Source: Symbiodinium natans (taxonomy: Eukaryota > Sar > Dinophyceae > Suessiales > Symbiodiniaceae). From it: a DNA stretch of 64,000 bases. The stretch's first letter is position 1. Each line of letters opens with the position of its first letter. The stretch lies in the NCBI GenBank assembly GCA_905221605.1, contig CAJNDS010002668.1, positions 312,001 through 376,000 on the forward strand, given 5' to 3'. Positions 54,922 to 63,719 of the stretch are shown here, in pieces. The translations under genes and the position numbers were made by a program. The notes beneath the pieces are model-generated. The model was not told the origin of the DNA, made no database searches, and worked only from the letters and a program-made list of their open reading frames with translations.

Positions 54922-55200
54922 ATGGAGAAGCTCACTAGAGAAGCCCTGCTCGACAGAACTCAACTATTGCACCGCAGATATCATGCGCATGTATTAAAAA
55001 TTGTTATCCCCGAAACCCCGGACACTAAACCGCTCGTACCAAATATGCCATATGCCCGCAACGTGGTTTTTGTGAGGCGGGAGGCAAAAAAAGGGCTACA
55101 GTACGAAGGCATGCACCCAACCCGCCTCGGCAAAGGGCATTTGCACATAAGGCAGCGACTGAATTTCGGTGCAACTTCTGGAGCGTCTACAACACCCTAA
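54922..55200 (+). CDS. 92-codon open frame
   Basis: ATG 54922 immediately after GGGTTTAGGGTTC; MEKLTREALLDRTQLLHRRY, HAHVLKIVIPETPDTKPLVP, then FVRREAKKGLQYEGMHPTRL, ending STTP and TAA (from ACACCCTAAAC). Could be a single-exon gene or one large exon; the downstream flank is heptamer-like. Confidence 0.5.
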   Translation: MEKLTREALLDRTQLLHRRYHAHVLKIVIPETPDTKPLVPNMPYARNVVFVRREAKKGLQYEGMHPTRLGKGHLHIRQRLNFGATSGASTTP

Positions 55201-55349
55201 ACAGCCTGTACATTAGGGTTCAGCTTCAGGGGCCAGGTTCAGGGTTTAGGATCCTCTATTATCGAGGCGGGCGGAGTCTCTTGGAAAAAGGATCCTCGCA
55301 CATCCTAAACCCTAAACCCTGAACTCTATACATTTTGGGTTCGCCGCAG

Positions 55350-55444
55350 CATCCAAGGTCTGCTTCAACAACGCCACGCGCGTCTGCAGTGAAAGCGTGG
55401 GGTCTGAGTGCTTCTCGAACTTGGAGAGATGTCGACCCATATAG
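55350..55444 (+). CDS. Cys-rich terminal exon
   Basis: After GGGTTCGCCGCAG: SKVCFNNATRVCSESVGSEC then FSNLERCRPI, TAG 55442. Four cysteines suggest an extracellular domain. Upstream exons unknown. Confidence 0.45.
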
Positions 55445-56010
55445 CTTACTATGTGTTTAGGGTTTAGGGTTCAGGGTTTAAGGTTTGGGGATACTAACAC
55501 CGGTACTGACCTTACATGGGGGGGTTTCTTAAGCAACTAGTAGCTTAGTCGTCGCGTAAATATGACAGCTTTGCAGAGAGCCCCCAAAACCCTTTAACTA
55601 AGGAATATGCCTTAAGTCAGACTAAAGATACCTATAGAAAGTAAGGTCACAAAGAGCCCCACAACTCCCTTAACCAAGGAGTGTGCCTTAAAGTGTTATT
55701 ACAGAATACTTGTATACAAGTATATAGTGCCCATTCATCAAGGGGTCTTGGGCTCTTGGTTACCTTTTTTTCTGGGGAAAGGGGCGGGGGGGGGATGGGA
55801 CCCAGGAAATTTCGACAACTAGGGGTTTGACGGTTCATATACCTTGATAGGGAATTATTGTGGTATAGGGTATATGGCCCCCCCCCCCCGCCCCCCCCAA
55901 TTCATTTGGTCCAACAACGTCTCTTTTTTTGAGCAGACAGCCTAAACCCTAAACCCTAAACCCTAAACGACCTAAACGACCTAAACGACCTAAACCCTAA
56001 GCCCAGGGGT
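55445..56010. other. repeat stretch, no gene seen
   Basis: Heptamers at 55452-55480, a near-duplicate AACTAAGGAATATGCCTTAA / AACCAAGGAGTGTGCCTTAA pair (55597, 55672), the family-J MITE at 55833-55917 and CCTAAACGA units (55965-55995). Confidence 0.6.
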
Positions 56011-56011
56011 G

Positions 56012-56112
56012 CCCTAGAGCGGTCGAGAGCAGACCGCCCAGTCGACAGATCCCCAGAGATCTCGTCTGCGGGTGTATGGCAGGCGTCACCAACCCGCACT
56101 TGAGGCTTGACT
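56012..56112 (+). CDS. candidate exon
   Basis: Frame PRAVESRPPSRQIPRDLVCG then CMAGVTNPHLRLDLG stays open past 56112 into an AT-rich tract; the boundary is unclear. Confidence 0.35.
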
Positions 56113-56407
56113 TGGGGCTTTGTTTGTTTTTTTTAATGCTAATATGCAGTATAATGCAGTATGTATATATATATATATATATGGTGCACCATATAGACAT
56201 ATATCGTGTGTGTGTATAGTTATATAGTTATTTCTACACGCTGTTTTGTAGAGATAGGGCTCAGGAGGGGGAAGGTTTTCGTCTAATAAGAGGCTGGCCG
56301 TAGCAGCAAGCCAGAATCGGTTTTTCAGTCCAGCATGTTTGAGCACGGCATCTTTGGCCCTCCGTCTTTGTAGTGCAACCCTAAGCCCGAAACCCGAAAC
56401 CCTAAAG

Positions 56408-56505
56408 CCCAGACCCTAAACCCTAAACCCTAATCCCTAAACCCTAAACCCTAAACCCTAAACCCTAAACCCTAAACCCTAAACCCTAAACCCTAAACCC
56501 TAACT
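56408..56505. repeat. CCCTAAA array
   Basis: About 14 units; directly upstream of the block at 56506. Confidence 0.95.
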
Positions 56506-56612
56506 ACCACAAATACCTGTTTTGGTTCAACAAGCCATCGACGCCACGTCGCAATGGTGCCAAAGGTGTCAGCAACCAGGCACGTCTGATGGCTGCCAGA
56601 GGCAGCTCATGA
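56506..56612 (+). CDS. terminal exon, basic protein
   Basis: YHKYLFWFNKPSTPRRNGAK then GVSNQARLMAARGSS, TGA 56610. CAACAAG at about 56543 is the likely acceptor. Arg/Lys-rich. Confidence 0.45.
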
Positions 56613-56856
56613 CTGGGCCTATAGGTTCCCCAGATTTGTTTAGGGTTTAGGGTTAAGGGTTCAGGGTTTAGAATTTAGGGTTTAGGGTTTAGCGTTGTGC
56701 AAGGGAGGCGCTCATAAAGCTAAACTGGGGCACCTCGCTACGATTGGTCTATAGAATCGCTTGCAGTGCAAGCGCGAGTCAGCAGGCACCATACCAAAAC
56801 CCAAAAACCCAAGCTCTAAACCCTAAACCCTACACCCTGCGGTATTGCTGCCGCCA

Positions 56857-57122
56857 GCCGCTTGCTTTCCACACGCATCATGGCACCTCGATCTTCAACC
56901 CCCTCCACGAAGAACGGGAGCGCGGGTGGTTTCACAGATGTCGCCGGAGTGCTCTAACCCTAAACCCCAAACCCTAAACCCTAAACCCTAAACCCTAAAC
57001 CCTAAACCCTAAACCCTAAACCCTTGCGGAAAGCTGCCAGACTCACAAACTCTTGCGCCGGACAGGCGCCGCTTCAAAGAGTGGGCTCAAGCTCTTGTGC
57101 GCGCTATAGGGATCCGGAACTT
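56857..57122 (+). CDS. candidate exons, unknown product
   Basis: 56857-56955 after ATTGCTGCCGCCAG has two open frames (FNPLHEERERGWFHRC or MAPRSSTPSTKNGSAGGFTD). 57034-57122 reads LPDSQTLAPDRRRFKEWAQA then LVRAIGIRNL and ends at GTTTAGGC. A CCCTAAA array lies between them (56943-57022). Confidence 0.45.
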
Positions 57123-57462
57123 GTTTAGGCACCCGTTGAGGGTCCAGGGTTTGGGGTTCAGGCACCCGTTAAGCCCGAAACCCATAACACCCGAGAGCCA
57201 TTGTCTTTGGGCTCTGGAGAGGCCCCCCCAAAAGTCACCCTGTATCCTAAACCCGAAAACCGATGCCGCAGAGCCTTGGGTGAATGGCTTCAGTTCGTGA
57301 GAAGTGCCTTACACTCCCAAACGAATGACTTGGGGGTGTAGGCTGGGAAGGGGGTTGTTCTGTATCAAAGCTCTCTGTTTAGGGTCCAGGATTTTTGGTC
57401 GAGGTCCTTGTGACCCTAATGCCTGAACCCCTGCTGACCCCAAGCCCGAGACTTCCATCAAT

Positions 57463-57489
57463 CCTCTCTCTCTCTCTCTCTCTCCCCGT

Positions 57490-57531
<42 letters not shown>

Positions 57532-57533
57532 CT
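57463..57533. repeat. (CT)n microsatellite
   Basis: CT repeats with one CCCCGTCC interruption. Confidence 0.9.
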
Positions 57534-57623
57534 GGTTTAGGGTTTAGGGTTAGGGTTAAGGGTGAAGTTAATCATGTTCGCAACAAGAACTTATGGCAGC
57601 GCATGTTTGGCTGTTGCAGTTAG

Positions 57624-57695
57624 ACAGCTCGCATTTGGATCTCTGTTGAGGATGACCGGTCCACCTTCCGGGTGGGCATGGTGGACCAGCCTTGA
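57624..57695 (+). CDS. candidate terminal exon
   Basis: After GTTGCAGTTAG: TARIWISVEDDRSTFRVGMV then DQP, TGA 57693. The other two frames are less protein-like. Confidence 0.4.
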   Translation, partial: TARIWISVEDDRSTFRVGMVDQP

Positions 57696-57719
57696 CATCT
57701 GCCCAAAGATCACATCTGC

Positions 57720-57810
57720 AATGTACATATACATATAACTATATATATATATGCGCAGTTTGCGGTTCTTGTTTTTTCTTCAGTTGACTTCTAATCTACA
57801 TATAAACACA

Positions 57811-57867
<57 letters not shown>

Positions 57868-57945
57868 GTATAATTGTATCTCAACGCACAGTTTACGGTT
57901 CTTATTTTCCATTGCGCAGCCTGACGCCCCGCCTGGAAGCCCCCG
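57720..57945. repeat. (CA)n/(TA)n with a duplicated flank
   Basis: TA and CA tracts separate two copies of GCxCAGTTTxCGGTTCTTxTTTTC (57755, 57886). Confidence 0.7.
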
Positions 57946-57984
57946 AAAGTAAAAACATGCATGGGCCCGAAACCCTAAAGCCCG

Positions 57985-58240
57985 GGATCCTAAACCCTAA
58001 ACCCTAAACCCTAAACTCTAAACCCTAAACCCTGAAACCCTAAACCCTAAACCCTAAACCCTAAACCCTAAACCCTAAACCCTAAACCCTAAACCCTAAA
58101 CCCTAAACCCTAAACCCTAAACCCTAAACCCCCTAAACCCTAAACCCTAAACCCTAAACCCTAAACCCTAAACCCTAAACCCTAAACCCTAAACCCTAAA
58201 CCCTAACCCTAAACCCTGAGCCCTGAACCCTGAACCCTGA
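57985..58240. repeat. longest CCCTAAA array
   Basis: About 36 units with few interruptions, ending 20 bp before the acceptor at 58261. Confidence 0.95.
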
Positions 58241-58261
58241 ACCCCCCGTGATCCGTGTCAG

Positions 58262-58938
58262 GATCGTGGCGAGAGCTGCGTTTCAGACTTGGCCGCCGCG
58301 CCTTGCGACCAGGGCCCCGACTTCAGAGTTTTCTTCACAGGGTTCTGAGGGTTTAGGGTTTAGGGTTTAGGGTTTAGGGTTTAGGGTTAGGGTTCTTAGG
58401 GTTTAGGGCTTTGAGGGCCCTGTGCTCTTAAACAAAACGGTCCTTGGGGAGTTCCTAGTTAGAACACGGAGCCTTGTAAAAAATGCAGCATGTTAGGGAT
58501 TCTTTGGGATCTATTAGTTCTTTTGCACTATAAATAACTTCTAAAAATAGTTTTTGCTAGGGTTCCACGTTCATTTGAATGAAAGGCGAGGGTTTGCTGC
58601 AGTGCGCTCGGACCACCACATTCTTTGGTTGGTGTCTGGCTTATTTCGCGAAGTTCCCACCCGCCCACCCAAACTAAGACCTTGACGTGTTTAGGACTGC
58701 GTAGGGTGATCTACCCAATCTACCCAATCTCCCCCCCCTGCTCAACACCCGCACTTAGGAGGGGATATGGATGGTCTGGCCCCTGGTTTTTATAGCCTGT
58801 CTTGGGCCGAATGTTAAGTTTGAGGGTGCCAAACAGTATTTGGGCTTTTGGGAGGGCTGGAGGCACCTGGTTCAGGGCTTTGGGAGCGGGGGCCGGCCCT
58901 TCCACCGTTTCGGGTCTTTGCAAAAGCTCAACTCCTAG
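58262..58938 (+). CDS. split gene, unknown product
   Basis: Exon 58262-58341 (DRGESCVSDLAAAPCDQGPD then FRVFFT; acceptor GATCCGTGTCAG) and terminal exon 58759-58938 (MVWPLVFIACLGPNVKFEGA, KQYLGFWEGWRHLVQGFGSG, then FHRFGSLQKLNS; TAG 58936), open for 59 codons. A middle block from 58606 after TTTGCTGCAG is open in three frames and may link them. The stop codon directly abuts the family-E MITE. Confidence 0.5.
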
Positions 58939-59058
58939 GACCCAGAGGAGGCCCTACCTTATTCCCTTATTCCCTTTTTTTAGGGTTTAGGTTCCCTCAT
59001 AAACCCTTTTAAACCAAAAAGGATTCCCTTTTTTGAATTCCTGGGCTACTCTTGGGTC
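58939..59058. mobile_element. MITE family E, containing a built-in heptamer
   Basis: GACCCAGAGGAGGCCC ... GGGCTACTCTTGGGTC with TAG on both sides. Inside, CTTTTTTTAGGGTTTAGGTTCCC carries two heptamers; the copy at 11002-11108 has the same motif and the same TAG flanks. Other relatives: 141-266 and 60455-60627. Confidence 0.8.
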
Positions 59059-59349
59059 TAGGCTACAGTTACTTTAAAACGGGGGAGATCAGGCTCCTGT
59101 CCCAACGGGTTTAGGGTTTAGGGTTTAGGGTTTAGGGGACCTTCGTAAGCTGAGATGTTCCCCCTTATAACTTAATAGGGATTCTAGTACCCCCCCCCCC
59201 CCCCCTATTACAAGCCCTATTAAGGACTGTTAGTGTAAGGGGGAACATCCCAACTTCAAGCAACTCTAAACCCTTAACCCTAAACCCTAAACCCTAAACC
59301 CTAAACCCCACATCCCGGTTCGTAAGCCTTATTCAAGCCCTAAGTGACA

Positions 59350-59890
59350 ATGTGTGGAGGTGACGAGGTGACGGCAGCCGCGGGTTCCGAGCAGGTAGGG
59401 TTTTAGGGTTTAGGGTTTAGGGTTTTGGGTTTAGAATTTGGAGTTTAGGGTTTGGGGTTTAGAATTTGGAGTTTAGGGTTTAGGGTTAAAGATTAAGGTT
59501 TTGGGTTTTGGGTTTGGGGTTTTGGGTTCAGGGTTCAGGGTTCAGGGAGTAGGGTTTGGAAGAAAGGGCCCCTCTGCAAATCACCCTTCCAGCGTGGTTC
59601 GCTCGAGGGTTTTGGGTTCAACCCTAAACCCTAAACCCTAAACCCTAAACCCTAAACCCTAAACCCTAAACCCTAAACCCTAAACCCTAAACCCTATTCC
59701 TAAACAAGCCCTCAACCCTAGGCTTAGGGTTCGCAAGCAGGGTTTAGGGCATAGGTCAACTGCAGTTTATTGCACAAGGTTTCTTATGAAGAGCTTGCAG
59801 GTCATTTTGGCTAGCACCGTGTTCAAAGAATTTCCAACCCCCAGTTCAGGATTACGCCTGTTTCGCAGTAGGATCCTTGTGTCGATATAA
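59350..59890 (+). CDS. small split gene with possible start and stop
   Basis: Exon 59350-59394 (MCGGDEVTAAAGSEQ; ATG 59350; GTAGGG donor) joins in frame to 59563-59608 (KGPLCKSPFQRGSLE; GTTTTGGG donor). A terminal block from about 59760 to TAA 59888 reads AVYCTRFLMKSLQVILASTV then FKEFPTPSSGLRLFRSRILV; its join phase is not fixed. All introns contain heptamers. No family recognised. Confidence 0.5.
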
Positions 59891-60049
59891 GCTGTCCCCA
59901 ATCAAGGTATTTCGGTATGTCGTGAGGGTTTAGGGTTTAGGGTTTGACCAAATGAGCCCCCCAAATTGGCGCCATATACCCTATACTACTATAATCCCTA
60001 TTAAGGTATATGAACCATAAACCCTTTTCAGGTTCATTTGGTCCTTAAG

Positions 60050-60353
60050 GAAGTTGATTGTCTGTATGAGGATTTAACATCGGCTTGTGAGCATCCGGCG
60101 AGGCAGTGCGTGCATTTGGACCTCTCGGCTGATTTTGTTTGCCGTCTCGAGATGTTTAGAGAAGCAAGTGGCATTTTGCTGAAGGGCCCTAAACCCTGAA
60201 CCCTGGACCTGAACCCTGAACCCTAAACGCTAAACCCTAAACCCTAAACCCAAAACAAACCTTTTTACATGGGCAGGCTGGCGCGTCGACAGACCCTCCG
60301 AGGCCGTGCCATCGTACGAGTACGAAGGGCTTGCGGATGGTTTCGCAGGATAG
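60050..60353 (+). CDS. two exons joined through a GC donor, unknown product
   Basis: Exon 60050-60185 (VDCLYEDLTSACEHPARQCV, HLDLSADFVCRLEMFREASG) follows CCTTAAG beside a family-J MITE. Donor GCCCTAAACC: here the CCCTAAA array itself follows a GC donor. Exon 60277-60353 (WRVDRPSEAVPSYEYEGLAD; TAG 60351) follows TTTTTACATGGGCAG. The join keeps the frame (AAG G + GC TGG). 45 plus 25 codons open. Confidence 0.55.
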
Positions 60354-60715
60354 AGGCTGAAATAGCTAGGGTTTAGGGTTTAGGGTTTATATATTAGGGT
60401 TTAGGGTTTAGAGTTTAGGGTTTAGGGTTTAGGGTTAGCCCAGTGGTAACCTTTTGTCTTTCCACCCTTTTTTTGGTTACGGGTTCCCGTATCTCATGAA
60501 GGAACCAAGCAAGAGAAGGCTATCCTTTCTATAATAAGATGGTTTCTGGGCTGCCACGAGATAGGCTTGGAAGCCCCGTTAAGCCAAACAAGGTGCCCTT
60601 TTCATTCCTAGGTTACTCTTGAGTCACCCTGAACCCCAAAGCCTAAACCCTGAACCCTGAACCCTAAACCTTAATCCCTAACCCTACACCCTGCACCCTT
60701 TTTGTTCTGGTAGAG

Positions 60716-61281
60716 GCGCAACCGTTGGGGTGTTCGACGCGCAGCGCAAGGGCCGCTCCGTCTTTGCTAAGGTTTAGGGTTGAGGGTTTAGGGTTTAGGG
60801 GCAGGCAGGGGTGCAGGCGAGGCTCCAGGTCCTTAACTCTGTGAACTGCTCGCTGGAGTTAACGGCCGTGGGCTTCTCACCGCAGTTTTTACAAGGAGGG
60901 GCCCCCACTTTAAAGGTTTGCCTTCAGGATAGTCTACCAGGAGCCCCCCCCCCGCCCCCCGCCCCCGCCTAGGAAACACAACAGGCGCTGTAGGGGCCCA
61001 AAATGATTGGGCCATACGAATTACAAGCAGGGCCCTCCTAGATGTAAGTAGAGTTGTAAGGACCCGAAATGGGCTGATAAGGATCCTAACTCAGGTTACA
61101 AGCGCCTGAACTAGAGTTAGTAGAGTACGGAGCTCTTCTTAAAGTCAGCGCCTTTTGGACATCGACTTTTCAAAGTTTAGGGTTTCGGGTTTAAGGGGTA
61201 GGCCTACTCCGCAGATAAAAGGCATTTGAGAAATCCCTGAAGCCAACAACTGCCCTCATAATCTGGTATGGGCTGCTCTGA
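60716..61281 (+). CDS. split gene, unknown product
   Basis: Exon 60716-60771 (ATVGVFDAQRKGRSVFAK) joins in frame to exon from 60817 (ARLQVLNSVNCSLELTAVGF then SPQ) across a 45-nt intron made of heptamers (GTTTAGGGTTGAGGG...GGTGCAG). Terminal exon 61222-61281 (AFEKSLKPTTALIIWYGLL, TGA 61279). The middle intron holds two family-B MITE ends (60893, 61021). Confidence 0.5.
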
Positions 61282-61606
61282 ACCCTAAACCCTGAACTCT
61301 AAACCCTAAACCCTAAACCCTAAACCCTAAACCCTAAACCTTCTGGGATGCTTGGGAGTTTAGGGCCTTGGGGGTCACCTGTATAGTTTTCCCTTGAAGG
61401 GTGGTTACATGGTCCCTGAGTATCGGCCCTTAAAAGGGTACCCCGTGTATAACCCTGATATACCCTACACAAACTAAGGGCCCTTGCATTAGAACCCCTT
61501 TCTGTCCCTAAATCCTAAACCCGAAGCCCTAAACCCTAAACCCTCAACCCTAAACCCTAAACGTAAGGGGCCATCTTAAGGCCCCATGAAAGTACCCTTA
61601 GAGACG

Positions 61607-61929
61607 ATGCCCGCCGAGGCAGCCTCCATGAGGCCAGCTCAACATGGCCTCGCAGGCGTTGCGATGGAGATTCATCTGTAGGGTTTAGGGTTCAGGGTTT
61701 AGGGTTTAGACTATTGGAGTTTAGGGTTTAGAGTTTAGGGTGCAGGGCTTGCAGGTTCCTAAACTCTTTGGACGTCTCCAAACTGCAAGTACAAGGAGCG
61801 TTCGTGCATGTCCTGAGGCAGTGCAACGTTTGCGCTGTCCATGAGAGGGACCTGCACCGAAAGGCAGCAACAATTTTCGATGGCCGGCCCTGGAGTATCC
61901 TCGCAATTTACGTTTGCTTGGGACAGTAG
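61607..61929 (+). CDS. complete two-exon 80-residue protein gene
   Basis: ATG 61607; exon 1 to 61677 (MPAEAASMRPAQHGLAGVAM then EIH), exon 2 61755-61929 (FLNSLDVSKLQVQGAFVHVL, RQCNVCAVHERDLHRKAATI, then FDGRPWSILAIYVCLGQ; TAG 61927). The 77-nt intron starts GTAGGGTTTAGGG and ends GGGCTTGCAG; splicing keeps the frame (CT + G). Exon 2 is open for 57 codons. The Cys/His cluster CNVCAVHERDLH might bind metal. No family recognised. The real start could be further upstream, since 61602 is itself preceded by CCTTAG. Confidence 0.6.
61678..61754. repeat. 77-nt heptamer-derived intron
   Basis: GTAGGGTTTAGGGTTCAGGG ... GGGTGCAGGGCTTGCAG; degenerate TTTAGGG units fill almost all of it. Confidence 0.6.
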
Positions 61930-61980
61930 TAGGTGCTACTAAATGCTACCCTCCACCCCCTAGACCCTGAACCCTAAGCT

Positions 61981-62089
61981 CTTAGTAGCTGAGTGAGCAC
62001 ACTTTGAATTTTACACTTTTTGGGATACAATCTCCTATAAAACTGAGAGTGTACACTTTTTTGGGGGGCTTATGAACTCAGCAACCAAG
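61981..62089. mobile_element. MITE family A
   Basis: CTTAGTAGCTGAGTGAGCAC ... GAACTCAGCAACCAAG; no clear target duplication. Confidence 0.75.
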
Positions 62090-62116
62090 CCTTAGCCCCC
62101 TAAAGCCAAACACCCG

Positions 62117-62486
62117 GCAGCGCAGGATACCAGGGCCAGCACCCATGCCCAGCATCGGGGGTTGTTACATGCTTGTGCCGTCAGGGCATCCTTGTTGTGG
62201 GGTTTGGGGCAAGTATAGGGTTTAGGGTTTAGGGTTTAGGGTTTAGGGTTTAGGGTTTAGGGTTTAGGGTTAGGGTATAGGGCTTAGGGTGCAGGGCTTG
62301 GTAGCCGGGTGTTGGGGCTCCTTCATACCAGCAGCTACATCGGAAACGGGTTCACTCATTGTAATATGCTTACTGGGCTACCAAGAAGGACTCACCCTAG
62401 AGCCCCCCTTTAGGAGGAACATTTTTGCCAACATCCGAGGCAATATTCAGAATACTAGTTGTATTAAGTTTCTGCGGGGAGTATAG
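62117..62486 (+). CDS. candidate exons, unknown product
   Basis: 62117-62199 (GSAGYQGQHPCPASGVVTCL) and 62295-62486 (GLVAGCWGSFIPAATSETGS, LIVICLLGYQEGLTLEPPFR, then IQNTSCIKFLRGV; TAG 62484), the latter open for 63 codons after TTAGGGTGCAG. A heptamer array lies between (62217-62270). Confidence 0.4.
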
Positions 62487-62500
62487 CTACAGTATCAAAG

Positions 62501-62662
62501 GTAGCGAAAGGGGATCCTATCTACAACAATCCCGATCTGTCGGGCAAGGAGGGGAGTAGCACATTGAAGGGATGTACAGAAAACCTGGTGGTGGCAAATG
62601 CTGCGATTGACCGAAGGTCTTTGCGGAAGTGGATAGGAGCACACGCCAACCCTAAACCCTGA
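62501..62662 (+). CDS. terminal exon, unknown protein
   Basis: After TATCAAAG: KGDPIYNNPDLSGKEGSSTL, KGCTENLVVANAAIDRRSLR, then KWIGAHA; open for 53 codons until TGA 62660, which lies in CCCTGAACC heptamer-like sequence. The true exon end is therefore probably near 62650. Confidence 0.45.
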   Translation, partial: VAKGDPIYNNPDLSGKEGSSTLKGCTENLVVANAAIDRRSLRKWIGAHANPKP

Positions 62663-62778
62663 ACCCTAAACCCTAAGACAGCTGCGACATCACCTGAAAA
62701 GGAAGAACTCTGTAGAATGGCCTCTTTAGGCTGATTACTGGTACTGGTAGTAGAAGGCCCAAGGGTTTAGGGTTTAGG

Positions 62779-63059
62779 GATACCCTATTATAATCTGTTG
62801 ATACATTTATGGGGCTCCATTCTGCGGATTGAAGGCCTTGCAACCGTACAAGCCCCTCAATACAAGCCTTTGTTGTACATGTAGCCCAAAAGCAAGGGCC
62901 CTAAACCCTAAACCCTAAACCCGAAACCCTAAACCCTAAACCCTAAACCCTTATGACTCTGCTTGCAACTCCTGGGCCCCCTTCTTGTACAGAGATCCCC
63001 GCATGATTCAGGATAGCAATCCCTGGAACGCAGGTCTGAAGAGGACCTATAGTATATAG
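62779..63059 (+). CDS. two candidate exons
   Basis: 62779-62884 (NLLIHLWGSILRIEGLATVQ then APQYKPLLYM, TAG 62882) and 62993-63059 (DPRMIQDSNPWNAGLKRTYS, TAG 63057) after CTTCTTGTACAG. Each ends in its own stop, so at most one is terminal, or they belong to different genes. Confidence 0.35.
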
Positions 63060-63271
63060 GGTTTAGGGTTTAGGGTTTAGGGTTTAGGGTTTAGGGTTTA
63101 GGGTTTAGTATACAATTCCCATTCAGCTGCAGTTCAGGGACCTAAGGGGCCTTGTCACCTAAGTCATATACTGCTTACTTATCACCCACTCTTTGGGAAT
63201 AAAGCGCGGACCAGTTGGCCGTGCCCCTCCCAATTAAGCCCTAAAGCCTAAGTGCCCCCAGATCGCAAACC

Positions 63272-63427
63272 TTAGTCTACTACTTGCTTAAGAACCCCAA
63301 ACGAAGAAAACATAATGATCCCTATTATACCCTTATAGGGAAGAATATGGGCTTTAGGGTTTAGGGTTTGGGGTTTAGGGTTTGGGGTTTAGGGTTTAGG
63401 GCTTAGGGTTTTTTTTTTTTCATTGTT

Positions 63428-63458
<31 letters not shown>

Positions 63459-63475
63459 GCGGAGGTTCTCAAGCA
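63272..63475. mobile_element. MITE family G enlarged by heptamers and poly-T/poly-G
   Basis: TACTACTTGCTTAAGAACCC ... GGTTCTCAAGCAATTACT termini as at 38168-38287, but the interior has gained TTTAGGG/TTTGGGG units (63355-63408) and homopolymer runs. Confidence 0.7.
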
Positions 63476-63639
63476 ATTACTGAACCCTACAAAAGCTCAG
63501 GGCTGGCAGATGCCTTCGGCTTAGGGGTTTAGGGGTGTTCTTAAGCAAATACGAGTAACCCTAAACCCTAAACCCTAAACCCTAAACCCTAAACCCTAAA
63601 CCCTAAACCCTTTGCGGGTGGCGAAACCCTAAACCCTAG

Positions 63640-63719
63640 CAGCTGCAAATGACCGGCTGGGCCAGTTGCGGCTGTACAGTGTAACGCCCCAGCGCGCAGC
63701 TACCGAAGAAGTCGGCCCA
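63640..63719 (+). CDS. candidate internal exon
   Basis: After CCCTAAACCCTAG: AANDRLGQLRLYSVTPQRAA then TEEVGP, ending before a GGTTCGGG donor and heptamers. CCCTAAA before and TTTAGGG after, the usual local pattern. Confidence 0.45.
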
